A DNA stretch of 64,000 nucleotides, taken from contig NZ_CP014862.1 in assembly GCF_002214585.1 (NCBI RefSeq), forward strand, positions 1,736,001 to 1,800,000. The letters run 5' to 3'. Shown piece after piece: positions 31,978 through 40,722 of this stretch. The first letter of the stretch is position 1; every line of letters starts with the position of its first letter. Position numbers and translations under genes: made by a program. The stretch is from Thermococcus profundus. GTDB lineage: Archaea; Methanobacteriota_B; Thermococci; Thermococcales; Thermococcaceae. The notes beneath the pieces are model-generated. The model made no database searches. It was not told the origin of the DNA and saw nothing but the letters and a program-made list of their open reading frames with translations.

Positions 31978-32748
31978 TCAAGGCACAGCGTAGCCAAGAC
32001 CTTTGAGTACCATCCTCACCGCCAGAAGTGCCATCACGACGGCAAAGGCCTTCGTTAAGTGGGCAGCCTTCGTTTTCTTCGCTATCTTCGCCCCAAGCTG
32101 TGCGCCGATTATCAGGCCAGGAACGAGGAGGAGCAGCCATCCGACCTCAACGTTGCCCATGGTGTAGTGCTTTATCGCACCTGAGGTGGCGGTGAAGACT
32201 ATGGCAAAGCTCGAAGTTGCGACCGCGTAGTGTATGGGGAGGCCCATGTAGGTCAGAAAGGGCACGTTTATCGCCCCACCGCCGATGCCGAGAAGCCCGC
32301 TGGCCACTCCAGCTATGAAACCCCCTATGGGGACGACTCGATAGTCAAGCTCCACCCCACTCAGGTCGACTTCATATGGCTCCCTGCTCCTCTTTCTGTA
32401 AAGCCTTACAGCAACGAGGAAGAGCACGGCACCGAAGATAACCTTGAGCTGTGAGGAGCTTATGTAACTAGTCGCCCATGCGCCGATGTAGGCGCCGATG
32501 ACGGCCGTTGAGGCAAGGAGAAGCCCTGCCTTGTAGTGTATCCTCCCCTGCCTGTGGTAGGCTACCGCCGCGCTCAGGGAGGTGAAAACGATCGCCGCGC
32601 TGGAAGTGCCTACCGCGTGGTGTATTTCAACGCCTAGGAAGTTCAGGGTGGGGACTATCAGGAAGCCTCCTCCGAGGCCGAACATTGCCGCAAGGACGCC
32701 TATAAAGACGCCGACGAGGAAATAAGCACTCCAAACAAGAGCCCTCAT
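31978..32748 (-). CDS. TauE/SafE-family membrane permease (second)
   Basis: The 256-aa protein has about eight hydrophobic segments with GVLAAMFGLGGGFLIVPTLN and GVASGLLGIGGGAINVPFLT, the two half-repeats of the family. It is clearly a tandem duplicate of the adjacent permease. GGTGAAACC precedes ATG 32748, four bases after the end of the upstream gene, so it is in an operon with the 152-aa gene at 32753. Confidence 0.88.
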   Translation of the reverse strand: MRALVWSAYFLVGVFIGVLAAMFGLGGGFLIVPTLNFLGVEIHHAVGTSSAAIVFTSLSAAVAYHRQGRIHYKAGLLLASTAVIGAYIGAWATSYISSSQLKVIFGAVLFLVAVRLYRKRSREPYEVDLSGVELDYRVVPIGGFIAGVASGLLGIGGGAINVPFLTYMGLPIHYAVATSSFAIVFTATSGAIKHYTMGNVEVGWLLLLVPGLIIGAQLGAKIAKKTKAAHLTKAFAVVMALLAVRMVLKGLGYAVP

Positions 32749-32752
32749 GGTT

Positions 32753-33211
32753 TCACCACTCGAAGGTTACCGCCTCCACGAGTTTGACTAGCACCTCAAA
32801 GTCTTCATCGGTGTATTCTTTAGGCAGGCCGATGCCCTCTCCCTCGCCCCATATCAGCGGAAGCTCGTTCTTCTCGGCTATCTCCACGAGCCCCTCAGGA
32901 ACCTCGGCGATGACAGCTCCTTTACCAGGCTCGGCGTCGAAGAAGGACAGCTTGATCACCGTCCCCTCAAAGTCCGGTCTGAATCCGAAGGCGAAGACAT
33001 TCCTTCCGGGAATGTCGTGGTCAGTCAAGTCCTTTATCGCCTCGACGAGCGCTCTCACCAGCGCTCCCTCTTCTTCCGGGTTCTCAACGTAGAAGGCCAG
33101 CCTGTCGTAGACTTCTCCCTCCTCATCGACCAGTTCCGTGTAGATTCCCCCTTCCGCCTCAATCGGGGGGCTGTACGGCTTAAGGAGTTCTCTAAGCTCT
33201 TCCATCCACAT
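32753..33211 (-). CDS. Acidic protein of unknown function
   Basis: The 152-aa, strongly acidic protein (MWMEELRELLKPYSPPIEAE...) has no signal peptide or membrane helix and no motif I recognise. GAGGTGGGAGC precedes ATG 33211. It sits nine bases downstream of the dehydrogenase gene and four bases upstream of a TauE/SafE permease, so it is part of that transcript. Confidence 0.6.
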   Translation of the reverse strand: MWMEELRELLKPYSPPIEAEGGIYTELVDEEGEVYDRLAFYVENPEEEGALVRALVEAIKDLTDHDIPGRNVFAFGFRPDFEGTVIKLSFFDAEPGKGAVIAEVPEGLVEIAEKNELPLIWGEGEGIGLPKEYTDEDFEVLVKLVEAVTFEW

Positions 33212-33220
33212 GCTCCCACC

Positions 33221-34222
33221 TCAAAGCATCCTCACCTTCTCAGGCGGACGGACCTTCACAACCTCCCTGTTCACGAGGGTATCCGGCACTTCGCCCCTCA
33301 GAACCGTGAGGAGGTTCCTAACGGCCTGGAAGCCCATATCCTCCATCGCTTCCCTGCTCAGGCCGGCGTGGTGGGGGGTTAGGACCGTCTCCCACTCGTA
33401 CTCGAAGAGCGGGTGTTCAGTCACCGGCTCCTTCTCGAAGACGTCGGTAGCGTAGCCCTTCAGTTTGCCCTCTTCGATGGCCTTAACGACGGCCTTCTCA
33501 TCCACGAGGGTCCCCCTACCGATGTTGACGAGGTACTTGCCTTCAAGGAGCTTTAATCTCTCCTCGTTGATGATGTGATATGTCTCTGGCGTGGCTGGGA
33601 GGGCCAGGATGACGATGTCGCTCTCCCTCAGAACCTCGTCGAGCGGGAGGTGCTTCGCCCCGACCTCTGCCTCAATATTAGCTTTCCTTGATCGCGACCA
33701 GTAGAATATCTCAGTTCCCATAGCCTTCATTCTCCTCGCTATGGCCTTCCCTATTGCCCCCATGCCGAGGATCCCGACCTTTTTCCCGTAGACTGTCTCG
33801 ATGTCCTTGAAGCTGCTCCAGATTTTGGCGTGGCTCTCCCATTCTCCCTTCCTGATGAGCTTGTCGGTGTAGGGAATCTTTCTGAGAAGGGCTATCGTTA
33901 ATCCGACGGCGAACTCAGCAACGGCCTCGCTGAGCCAGCCGGAAACCTTGGTGACGTAGATTCCCTTCTCGGTCGCGGCTTCCACATCAACGTGATCGTA
34001 GCCAGCAGAGTGACAGCTTATCACTTTCAGCCTCTCGGCTCGCTCTATCACTTCCTTTGGAACCCGGTTTAAGGGGGAAACTATTAACCCATCGTAGTCC
34101 CCGATCTTCTCGGCCAGCTCCTCAACGCTCGGATAGAGCAGAAAATCGACGTCAGCGTATTTCTTCAGCTCCTCAACGGGCTTGCTCTTCATCTTGAAGA
34201 GCACCAAAACCCTTGGTCTCAT
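33221..34222 (-). CDS. D-isomer-specific 2-hydroxyacid dehydrogenase
   Basis: The product has 333 aa from ATG 34222, placed by CGGTGAT five bases upstream. It shows the NAD-binding GILGMGAIGKAIARRM, the catalytic Arg region LPATPETYHIINEERL and NIGRGTLVDEKAVV, the Glu in ATDVFEKEPV and the catalytic His in LTPHHAGLS. It reduces 2-oxoacids to D-2-hydroxyacids, or oxidises a related substrate, using NAD(P)H. The family also includes glyoxylate reductases and phosphite dehydrogenases; the substrate is not decidable here. Confidence 0.85.
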   Translation of the reverse strand: MRPRVLVLFKMKSKPVEELKKYADVDFLLYPSVEELAEKIGDYDGLIVSPLNRVPKEVIERAERLKVISCHSAGYDHVDVEAATEKGIYVTKVSGWLSEAVAEFAVGLTIALLRKIPYTDKLIRKGEWESHAKIWSSFKDIETVYGKKVGILGMGAIGKAIARRMKAMGTEIFYWSRSRKANIEAEVGAKHLPLDEVLRESDIVILALPATPETYHIINEERLKLLEGKYLVNIGRGTLVDEKAVVKAIEEGKLKGYATDVFEKEPVTEHPLFEYEWETVLTPHHAGLSREAMEDMGFQAVRNLLTVLRGEVPDTLVNREVVKVRPPEKVRML

Positions 34223-34271
34223 CATATCACCGTTAAGATATGCGTCGAAAAAGTTAATAAACCTGTCGGGC

Positions 34272-34979
34272 TCAATCGTTGAGCCCACGGACGATATCGA
34301 GGAGCTCGCCCAGCCTGGAAACCACGAAGTCGCAGTTGTTCCAGAGCTCACGCTTCTTTCCTTCAGGATCGAGAAGTACCGAGGTCATTCCAATGTTTTT
34401 AGCCCCAACGCAGTCTTTTGAAGGGTTGTCGCCGACGTAAAGAGCCTCCTCGGGTTTCACACCTGCACGCTCAAGTGCCAGCTGGAAGGGCCTTGGATGT
34501 GGCTTGTAAAAGCCCGCGTCCTCGCTCGTAGTTATCGTGTCGAACAGGTCGAGTATTCCGAGGGCATCTAAGTGGGCCCTTATGTAGTCGTTGTCGGAGT
34601 CAGTTACGATCCCAACGTGGAACCCCATCTTCTTTAAAGCTTCGATGGTCCTTTTTGCATCAGAGAAGAGCTGGCCGTACCTCCTGTGCATCTCGATGCT
34701 GATGTCCCAAAAGTCAGCTGGAACCTCGAAGCCATACCTCTCGGCAACCTTCTTCATGGCATCGGTGTCAACGTCTCTGATTTTAATGTAGGGCTTTCCT
34801 GCGAGCTCTTTGAAGAGGGCAGAGCTCTCGGCCTCGTACTCCTCCCAGAGCTTTATTGGGTCGAGGTCTTCCCTTCCGGCCCTTTTGAGGACTTCTCTCA
34901 CAATGTTCTGGTGGGTGACGTTTTCTCCGGCTTTGGTTATCAGGGTGCCCACAAAGTCAAAGAACACCGCCCTTATCAC
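34272..34979 (-). CDS. HAD-superfamily phosphatase
   Basis: The product has 235 aa from GTG 34979, preceded by GGTGGTGGCC. HAD motifs: FFDFVGTLIT (motif I; the second Asp of the usual DxD is Val, so DFVGT), VGIVTDSDNDY (motif II), KPHPRPF (motif III Lys) and VGDNPSKDCVGAKN (motif IV). It is of the archaeal type related to Pyrococcus phosphatases that act on small sugar phosphates such as glyceraldehyde 3-phosphate; the substrate is assumed. The nominal longer frame upstream lacks a binding site. Confidence 0.8.
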   Translation of the reverse strand: MIRAVFFDFVGTLITKAGENVTHQNIVREVLKRAGREDLDPIKLWEEYEAESSALFKELAGKPYIKIRDVDTDAMKKVAERYGFEVPADFWDISIEMHRRYGQLFSDAKRTIEALKKMGFHVGIVTDSDNDYIRAHLDALGILDLFDTITTSEDAGFYKPHPRPFQLALERAGVKPEEALYVGDNPSKDCVGAKNIGMTSVLLDPEGKKRELWNNCDFVVSRLGELLDIVRGLND

Positions 34980-35125
34980 GGCCACCACCGGGTAAAGTTC
35001 TCCAGGCGCTTTAAACCCCTTTCCGTCAGTTCGCCAAGATCTCCATTGCCTCTTTTTGACAAATTGGCGAAAAGACGACAAATTTTTAGAAAAACTTTTA
35101 TCAGAGAAGCGAGGTCTTAGAATAG

Positions 35126-35398
35126 GTGATAAAAACGGAGGCGATACTCCTCGTCTGGGGTGTCCGGGACGAGATACTAAAACTGCTACCCGTTGAAGGC
35201 CACTGGCTTTACGGGGAGTACGATTTCATAGCGAAGGTTGAGTTTGAAGGCTGGGCTGAGATGGAGGAATTCGAGAAAACAATAAGGGCCCTCATCAACG
35301 GCAACACCTACAAGCTCCTACCGGTAATAAGCTCGGGAACAAAGATAAAAGGAGCGGTGGAGGTGTCCGAGCCAGCTCTCTCGGTGTCAGCAGGATAA
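35126..35398 (+). CDS. Stand-alone Lrp/AsnC effector-binding (RAM-like) domain protein
   Basis: The 90-aa protein has the beta-alpha-beta-beta-alpha-beta pattern of the AsnC/Lrp C-terminal domain: TEAILLVWGVRDEILKLLPV, HWLYGEYDFIAKVEFEG, MEEFEKTIRALINGN, TYKLLPVISSG. No DNA-binding helix-turn-helix is present, so it may be a small ligand sensor that associates with other Lrp proteins. The start is GTG 35126. A TATA-like AAACTTTTAT at about 35092-35101 implies a short leader. Confidence 0.7.
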   Translation: MIKTEAILLVWGVRDEILKLLPVEGHWLYGEYDFIAKVEFEGWAEMEEFEKTIRALINGNTYKLLPVISSGTKIKGAVEVSEPALSVSAG

Positions 35399-35402
35399 GA
35401 AG

Positions 35403-36365
35403 CTAGAGCCCCTCCAAAGCATCCAGCAGGATTTCGTTTTCTTCAGGCTTCCTGACCGAGAAGCGAATGTACTGCGGAAGGCCAAAGCTCGTGCAGTCCC
35501 TTACAAGTATTCCCCTTTCCTTCAGTCCCTCAACGGCCTTTTTGGCATCTCCAACATGCTTTACGAAAAAGTTAGCATCACTTCTAACCCCGAGGGCCTT
35601 TTCAATCCGCCTCTTCTCCCGCCAGATTAAAGGCATCGTCCTCTTCAAATGCCCGAATCTGTCATCCAGCAGGAACTCCAGAAAAGCGACCCCTGTTGAG
35701 CCTATCGCCCATGGCATCCTCACGCTCTTGAAGGCATCATCAAAACCAACAACGTAACCGACCCTTATTCCAGGCAAGCCGTAGCTCTTTGTGAACGTCC
35801 TCAGCTTTACGACATTCTTCCCCTCTGGACTTTCGGGCCTTTCAACAAAGTTCATGAAGGCCTCATCGAGGATGAGCAGGGCGTTCTTGTCCTCTACAGC
35901 ATCAAGGAGGGGCTTTAGCTCTTTTTCTCTGTAGAACCTTCCATCCGGGTTGTTCGGATTGCAGAAAAAGACGATGGAATCCTTTTCAACGAGCCGGGAA
36001 AGTCCCTCTGGGTCGTTTGGCCCCCTGATAACATCCGCCCCGAAGATTCTGGCAACCCTCTCGTACTCTCCGTAGGTGTGAGCTGGGATTAGCACCCTCC
36101 TGCCCCTCAGCGCGAGGATTCCCAAGAGGTAGAGGGCCTCGGTTATACCAGCTGTCACTGTAACAAGCTCGCCCACAAGCTCCGAGAGACCTTCCTCAAG
36201 CTCCTCGTAGTAGGGATAGCGGTCGCTTATTTCCCTTGCCCTTTCGAACATCTCACCCAGCCACTCCGGAGGGTAGGGATTAATGGAAGCAGAGAAGTCT
36301 ATCAGCCCCTCATCTCTTCTCCTTGCCCCGCCGTGATAAGCTGAGAACTTCACAGGCTCAAGCAT
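35403..36365 (-). CDS. PLP-dependent aminotransferase-fold enzyme of cobamide synthesis (threonine-phosphate decarboxylase-like)
   Basis: The 320-aa protein is a HisC/CobD-like fold type I enzyme: [12 protein letters not shown] near the start, [24 protein letters not shown] and the PLP-lysine region [16 protein letters not shown]. CobD (CobC in some nomenclatures) makes aminopropanol phosphate from threonine phosphate for attachment by CbiB, encoded just upstream and overlapping. ATG 36365 follows GAGGGTG and lies inside the 3' end of cbiB. A histidinol-phosphate aminotransferase role is less likely given the neighbours. Confidence 0.85.
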   Translation of the reverse strand: MLEPVKFSAYHGGARRRDEGLIDFSASINPYPPEWLGEMFERAREISDRYPYYEELEEGLSELVGELVTVTAGITEALYLLGILALRGRRVLIPAHTYGEYERVARIFGADVIRGPNDPEGLSRLVEKDSIVFFCNPNNPDGRFYREKELKPLLDAVEDKNALLILDEAFMNFVERPESPEGKNVVKLRTFTKSYGLPGIRVGYVVGFDDAFKSVRMPWAIGSTGVAFLEFLLDDRFGHLKRTMPLIWREKRRIEKALGVRSDANFFVKHVGDAKKAVEGLKERGILVRDCTSFGLPQYIRFSVRKPEENEILLDALEGL

Positions 36366-37234
36366 GGACACACCCTCGTTGCGAGCAGTATTAGCACAAT
36401 TATAATCAACTCTGCAACAACCAGCCAGTAAACCCTTAAAGCTCGTTTTATGTCCTCATTTTTCGGCTCCCTCCCAGGGAAACTGTAAACACCCGGCTTT
36501 TCGAGCCAGACTCCAAGAACCGCGCTCATCGCGGCCATCGGCTTGTCGGAGTTTATCTTGAACCTTGCCAGCCCGTAGTATTCCAGAACCTTCCTTCCAC
36601 TGAGGGGGAGGTACAGGAGGACCGTCAGACGGGCAGGAATGAAGTTAAGAACGTCGTCGAGCCTCGCCGAAAACTTGCCGAAGAACTCGTAGCGCTCGTT
36701 TCGGTAACCGAGCATCGCATCGAGCGTGTTCCCGGCTCTATAAACTACCGCCCCAGGAAGTCCAAAGAGGAGGAAGTAGAAGAGCGGGGCCACAACGGAA
36801 TCGTTCAGGTTCTCCGCCAGGCTCTCTATAGCGGCAGAATTCAGATGGGCCTCGTCGAGGGCTTCCGTGTTCCTGCTCACTATCATCGAGACTGCCCTTC
36901 TCTTTTCCTCTATATCCCCGGTTACCGTCCTCGAAACGTGTTCGTGGAGGCTTTTTATGGCGAATGAGCTTTTGAGGAGGTAAACCGCGAGAACGTAGTT
37001 GAGTGGGAAAGACGAATAAAGCGGCACAACTGAAAGCACAAGGGCGAAGGTAATAACTATAAACGCCGTTAGGAGGCCGATGACGAAATCAGAGGGAGGA
37101 GAACGTCTCCTATAACTAGAATCGAGAAGGCCCGTTATTCTACCGAACCACACTACCGGGTGGAACATCGCGGGAGGCTCGCCGAGGGTTAAGTCCCATG
37201 CTAAAGCGAGGAGGAAGAGGGCTAAAGCGTCCAT
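36350..37234 (-). CDS. cbiB: CbiB, adenosylcobinamide-phosphate synthase
   Basis: The 294-aa membrane protein begins [21 protein letters not shown] and contains [36 protein letters not shown] (split over the conserved helix) and [34 protein letters not shown], the family hallmarks. It joins adenosylcobyric acid to aminopropanol phosphate. ATG 37234 overlaps the end of the uracil-DNA glycosylase gene by 13 bases. It is translationally coupled to the downstream aminotransferase gene. Confidence 0.93.
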   Translation of the reverse strand: MDALALFLLALAWDLTLGEPPAMFHPVVWFGRITGLLDSSYRRRSPPSDFVIGLLTAFIVITFALVLSVVPLYSSFPLNYVLAVYLLKSSFAIKSLHEHVSRTVTGDIEEKRRAVSMIVSRNTEALDEAHLNSAAIESLAENLNDSVVAPLFYFLLFGLPGAVVYRAGNTLDAMLGYRNERYEFFGKFSARLDDVLNFIPARLTVLLYLPLSGRKVLEYYGLARFKINSDKPMAAMSAVLGVWLEKPGVYSFPGREPKNEDIKRALRVYWLVVAELIIIVLILLATRVCPCLSL

Positions 37235-37968
37235 TCTCCAAGGGCCCCCCTTATCCTGCCGTACTCTTCTAGGATTTCTCCGGATGGTTCCCTTACTCCC
37301 CTTCTCACGTACCACGCCGGATGGTGGAGGTAAACCGCATCAAAGCCAAGCTCCGTTAAGGCCCTCTCCGCAGTTCTGCCAATTGCAAAGAGGGCCTTTG
37401 GTCTCAAAATCTCCAGCTCTTCAGCAAGAAGCTCCAGTGCACCCTCGGGGATATTTTTAAGCCTGTTCCCTGGTGGATTGCACTTGACGGCGTTGGTTAT
37501 GTAAACGAAGTCCGGGTTTATCCCGAGCGTGAATAAAACCTTCCTGAGAAGCATTCCCGAGGCATCGCGGTAGAAGCATATCCCCGTCTTCCCACAGCCC
37601 CTTCTTCCTGGGGCTTCACCCACGAGCATAACACCCGAACCGGGCCAGCCGTTGGCAAAGGGCAGGCCCTCAAACTCCCCGACCTGGAGCTGATAGCAGT
37701 AGTTATCTTCGCCGCAGAAGTTGATTGGATTTTCCAAAAGCTTCTGGTAGAGTTCCGCGAGGTTATTCCCCATCTTAATGTCCCGCTCTCCAACTACAAG
37801 AAACCTATCCGAAGGGTTGTAAATCGTCTTCGCATAAACACCATAGTCCTTCTCATCGAGCGAGAGGAGGTCCCTCCAGTCCCTGATGAACAGGGGGACT
37901 GTTTGTAAGTTCCGAGGGTTGATATAGACCTCTCCCATCCTGCGAAGTCTTTTGAGTTCCAGGAGCAT
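37222..37968 (-). CDS. Uracil-DNA glycosylase superfamily protein
   Basis: The 248-aa product has the family motif [30 protein letters not shown] and the C-terminal HPAWYVRRG, plus cysteines (C in NFCGEDNYC) that could help hold an Fe-S cluster. It would remove uracil from DNA, a common lesion at high temperature. I place the start at ATG 37968 because a TATA box at 37989-37998 puts transcription start there; the longer frame starting at 37986 would begin before it. It heads an overlapping operon with cbiB. Confidence 0.78.
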   Translation of the reverse strand: MLLELKRLRRMGEVYINPRNLQTVPLFIRDWRDLLSLDEKDYGVYAKTIYNPSDRFLVVGERDIKMGNNLAELYQKLLENPINFCGEDNYCYQLQVGEFEGLPFANGWPGSGVMLVGEAPGRRGCGKTGICFYRDASGMLLRKVLFTLGINPDFVYITNAVKCNPPGNRLKNIPEGALELLAEELEILRPKALFAIGRTAERALTELGFDAVYLHHPAWYVRRGVREPSGEILEEYGRIRGALGEWTL

Positions 37969-37988
37969 AATGGATAAAAACTCCATTG

Positions 37989-37998
37989 GGTTTATAGC
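37989..37998 (-). promoter_or_regulatory. TATA box giving a leaderless glycosylase mRNA
   Basis: The minus strand reads GCTATAAACC, about 25 bases before ATG 37968, so the mRNA likely begins at the start codon. The Dph6-like gene starts divergently 13 bases away. Confidence 0.5.
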
Positions 37999-38010
37999 TT
38001 TGGTGGTCGA

Positions 38011-38655
38011 ATGGATAAAGGGGTTGCCTTCTTCTCGGGCGGCAAGGACGGACTTTACGCACTTTATCTCGCTGAGAGAAAAGGAATAGAAGTGCCGTAT
38101 CTCCTAACTCTCAAAACGAGCATAGGCCTCTCACCCCACTGGGAGAACTTCGGAGCGTTAAAAGTGCTGGCGGATGCGATGGGGAAGGAGTTACTGACCT
38201 TTGACATGAAGGAGGGGAGCGATGCACTGGCGAACTTCATAGGCTCGCTCTGCGTGGATTACCTCATAGCCGGGGATGTTTTCCTCGAAGACCACCTGAA
38301 GTGGGTGGAATCCTTAGCTGAGAAAGGTGGAGTAAAACCTCTCGAACCCCTCTGGGGAAGGGACACAAGGGATCTCGCCGAGGAGATGCTGAAAGCCGGC
38401 TTTAAATGGGCTATAATAGCGGTGAACAAAGAAAAGCTCGGAAAGGATTGGCTCGGCTACACCTTCCGCTCCTTGAAAGACCTAAGGAAGTTCCTCAATG
38501 AAAATCCTCACGTGGATCCAATCGGCGAAGCCGGTGAGTTCCATACGGTCGTTTTGGAGTCCCCGCTCTTTGGAGAGAGGTTTAACATCGAGATAAACTC
38601 CGTTGAGGAGAGCGAGAGGTACTGGTGGGTGAGGTTCGGGCTTAGAAAGGCATAA
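38011..38655 (+). CDS. Dph6-type ATP-pyrophosphatase (diphthine-ammonia ligase family)
   Basis: The 214-aa product starts MDKGVAFFSGGKDGLYALYL, the PP-loop of the ATP_bind_4 (MJ0570-related) family, and contains IAGDVFLEDHLKWVESLAEK, PLWGRDTRDLAEEMLKAGFK and the closing GEAGEFHTVVLESPLF. The family includes Dph6, which amidates diphthine on elongation factor 2. Its location among cobamide genes is common in Thermococcales and could mean a second amidation substrate; that is conjecture. Confidence 0.82.
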   Translation: MDKGVAFFSGGKDGLYALYLAERKGIEVPYLLTLKTSIGLSPHWENFGALKVLADAMGKELLTFDMKEGSDALANFIGSLCVDYLIAGDVFLEDHLKWVESLAEKGGVKPLEPLWGRDTRDLAEEMLKAGFKWAIIAVNKEKLGKDWLGYTFRSLKDLRKFLNENPHVDPIGEAGEFHTVVLESPLFGERFNIEINSVEESERYWWVRFGLRKA

Positions 38656-38691
38656 TAACGTTGATGCGTTAGAGCCATCGAGGTGAAGGTT

Positions 38692-38925
38692 ATGGGAACG
38701 TCCGAGATCGTCATACGGCTCAAGGTGCCCCCCGAGTGGGAAGGAATGTCCAAGGCACTAAGAGAAAAGATCATCGTTGAGGTCTCCCAGGAAATACAGC
38801 GGAGAATTGAAGAGGCAAGAAAGTTTGAGGAGATCCTGAAAAAAGCTCGGCCCGATGAGGAAGGTCTCAAAAAGCTTGAAGAGGAGATAAAGGAGTCAAT
38901 AGCCCGGAGATATGGGGCGGTGTGA
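38692..38925 (+). CDS. VapB-type antitoxin
   Basis: The 77-aa protein (MGTSEIVIRLKVPPEWEG...) has a short strand and then long charged helices (LREKIIVEVSQEIQRRIEEA). GAGGTGAAGGTT precedes ATG 38692. It ends directly before the PIN-domain gene with no gap, the usual order antitoxin then toxin. It would bind and block the PIN ribonuclease. Identification rests mainly on context. Confidence 0.75.
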   Translation: MGTSEIVIRLKVPPEWEGMSKALREKIIVEVSQEIQRRIEEARKFEEILKKARPDEEGLKKLEEEIKESIARRYGAV

Positions 38926-39363
38926 ATGGAGCTTGTGCTCGACTTCAACGTCATCTTCTCGGCGCTCTACGGCAGAGGCGTTGCTTACAGAATTTTTATG
39001 GAGAACCACGTCCTTGAGAAGTTTCGATTTTTGGTTCCGGCGTATCTATGGGAAGAACTTGACTCCAAGCGTGAGAGAATATCGAGGCTCACGCATTTGA
39101 ATGAGGAAGAAGTTGAATACGTGCTTTCAATTATAAAGAGTCAGACAGTTGTGATTCCAGAGAATATAATCCTCCAGGCGCTAGAAAAAGCTAAGGAAAT
39201 CTGTCTCGATCCGAAGGACATCCCATACGTGGCCCTCGCTCTCGCGCTCAACGTTCCACTCCTCACCGGCGATAGGAAACTTGCAGAATCCATTAGGGGT
39301 TATATCAAGGTTTACACTCCGAGAGAAGTTTTGGATTTACTTGAGGGTAGGGCTGAGCTATGA
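38926..39363 (+). CDS. VapC-type PIN-domain ribonuclease toxin
   Basis: The 145-aa protein has the PIN acidic residues: D6 in LVLDFNVIFSAL, Glu in AYLWEELDSK, Asp in CLDPKDIPYVALAL and Asp in PLLTGDRKL. The PIN fold cleaves RNA with Mg2+. It starts immediately after the antitoxin stop and its own stop overlaps the CobZ-like start (ATGA), so the pair is embedded in the cobamide operon and co-transcribed. Confidence 0.85.
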   Translation: MELVLDFNVIFSALYGRGVAYRIFMENHVLEKFRFLVPAYLWEELDSKRERISRLTHLNEEEVEYVLSIIKSQTVVIPENIILQALEKAKEICLDPKDIPYVALALALNVPLLTGDRKLAESIRGYIKVYTPREVLDLLEGRAEL

Positions 39364-39788
39364 ACGCTCAAGAACTCCTCCAAAAGCTCGAATCTAGGGG
39401 AATAACACTCGATAGAATGCTCGACACTGCGATGGAGCTCTACATCGGGGAGGATGAGGAAGCAGTAAGAGAAAAACTGCGAAGGCTCATGTTCAGATAT
39501 CTGAACGACATCAACGTCCAGGCCCTTTTGATGGCCGCCCTATTGCTCGAGGATGCTTTTGAAGTCGAGGGCGACCCCGTGAACCTCGTTGCTGACGAAC
39601 TCATCGGAATCAACATAGCAGAGTACATCGGGGGAAAGATGGCTCTCTTCAACTTCTTCTACTACGACACGAGGAAGCCCGGGATTCTGGCTGAACTTCC
39701 GCCCTTTCTGGATGACGCTATCGGAGGGTTTATAGCGGGCTGTATGACAAAGCTGTTTGAGGGTGGCGCCCATGACGGAGAAGGTTGA
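39360..39788 (+). CDS. CobZ-like alpha-ribazole-phosphate phosphatase
   Basis: The 142-aa protein has the PgpA/CobZ fold with VNLVADELIGINIAEYIGG, FNFFYYDTRKPG and PPFLDDAIGGFIAGCMTKLF. CobZ, first recognised in methanogens, dephosphorylates alpha-ribazole-5'-phosphate for cobamide assembly; unlike PgpA it lacks multiple membrane helices. Position directly before cobS supports this. The start overlaps the VapC stop. Confidence 0.82.
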   Translation: MNAQELLQKLESRGITLDRMLDTAMELYIGEDEEAVREKLRRLMFRYLNDINVQALLMAALLLEDAFEVEGDPVNLVADELIGINIAEYIGGKMALFNFFYYDTRKPGILAELPPFLDDAIGGFIAGCMTKLFEGGAHDGEG

Positions 39789-40032
39789 AACTCGAAAATG
39801 CCCGATCTGCGGGGGAACAATGGTAAAGAGCAAGACGAAGAGGGGTGGATACGCCCGCTTTTTCTGGCAGCCGCCCTGGAAGAGCAAAACAACCGGAGTC
39901 TTAAAGCCCTTTATCGAGGCCACTCCCTGGCTGTGCCTCGACTGCGGGGTTGTTTTGGCCTTTGTCGATGAGAGCACACTGGCAACTCTTAGAGAGGAGT
40001 TCGAAGAAAAGAGGTTAGAGGTGGGCCTGTGA
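39772..40032 (+). CDS. Zinc-ribbon protein between cobZ and cobS
   Basis: The 86-aa protein has two CxxC knuckles, CPICGGTM and CLDCGVVL, separated by a basic aromatic loop ([17 protein letters not shown]). It starts at ATG 39772, inside the end of the CobZ-like gene, after GAGGGTGGCGCCC, and its end overlaps cobS. It probably binds one zinc ion. A role in cobamide salvage is suggested by overlap on both sides only. Confidence 0.7.
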   Translation: MTEKVETRKCPICGGTMVKSKTKRGGYARFFWQPPWKSKTTGVLKPFIEATPWLCLDCGVVLAFVDESTLATLREEFEEKRLEVGL

Positions 40033-40721
40033 GGAACGTTCTGCCCTTCCTGACAAGGATACCCATTAAGGGTGACTTTGAAAGGATTCCAAACGAACTG
40101 TGGGCGTTTCCCCTTGTGGCGCTGGTTAGCTCGGCCCTTCCAACAGTCCTTCTATACCTAAAACTCCCCCTGGCAAACGTGCTCGCGGTTCTCGCGCTCT
40201 ACTGGACGATAGGCCTCCTCCATCTGGACGGCCTGGCCGACTGGGCCGATGGAATTATGGTCAAAGGAGACCGGGAAAAGAAGATAAGGGTTATGAAGGA
40301 CGTGAACACGGGGATAGCCGGGCTTTTTGCTGTCGTGATGGTTCTCCTCATTCAGGTTTACTCCCTCCAGCTTCTCCCGTTCTACGCGCTCTTTCTGGCT
40401 GAGTTGAACTCCAAGTACGCCATACTCCTAGCGTTGGCGACAAAAAAGCCCCTTGGAAATGGATTGGGGGCGTATTTCATGGGAGGAATGAACCGGGAAC
40501 AGCTGGCAATTGGGACGCTCCTCTATGCGCTCCTCTACCTTCCCACGGCCCTCTTTGAGCCGGAAGCATTAGTTGGAATCCTCGGGCTCGTCCTCGGAGT
40601 CTACGTCGTCAGGCTTTCTCTGGAGAACTTCGGCGGTTTGAACGGGGACTGCCTCGGGGCTATAGCCGAGATAACCCGTGCTGGGACGCTTCTGACTCTG
40701 GCTTTTCTGTGGGCTCTCTGA
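40029..40721 (+). CDS. cobS: CobS, adenosylcobinamide-GDP ribazoletransferase
   Basis: The 230-aa integral membrane protein contains [23 protein letters not shown], the conserved metal-binding Asp-rich box, and [22 protein letters not shown]. It joins alpha-ribazole with adenosyl-GDP-cobinamide to form the complete cobamide. The start is GTG 40029, overlapping the previous stop (GTGA) after GAGGTGGGCCT. It is the last gene of the plus-strand run. Confidence 0.93.
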   Translation: MRNVLPFLTRIPIKGDFERIPNELWAFPLVALVSSALPTVLLYLKLPLANVLAVLALYWTIGLLHLDGLADWADGIMVKGDREKKIRVMKDVNTGIAGLFAVVMVLLIQVYSLQLLPFYALFLAELNSKYAILLALATKKPLGNGLGAYFMGGMNREQLAIGTLLYALLYLPTALFEPEALVGILGLVLGVYVVRLSLENFGGLNGDCLGAIAEITRAGTLLTLAFLWAL

Positions 40722-40722
40722 G

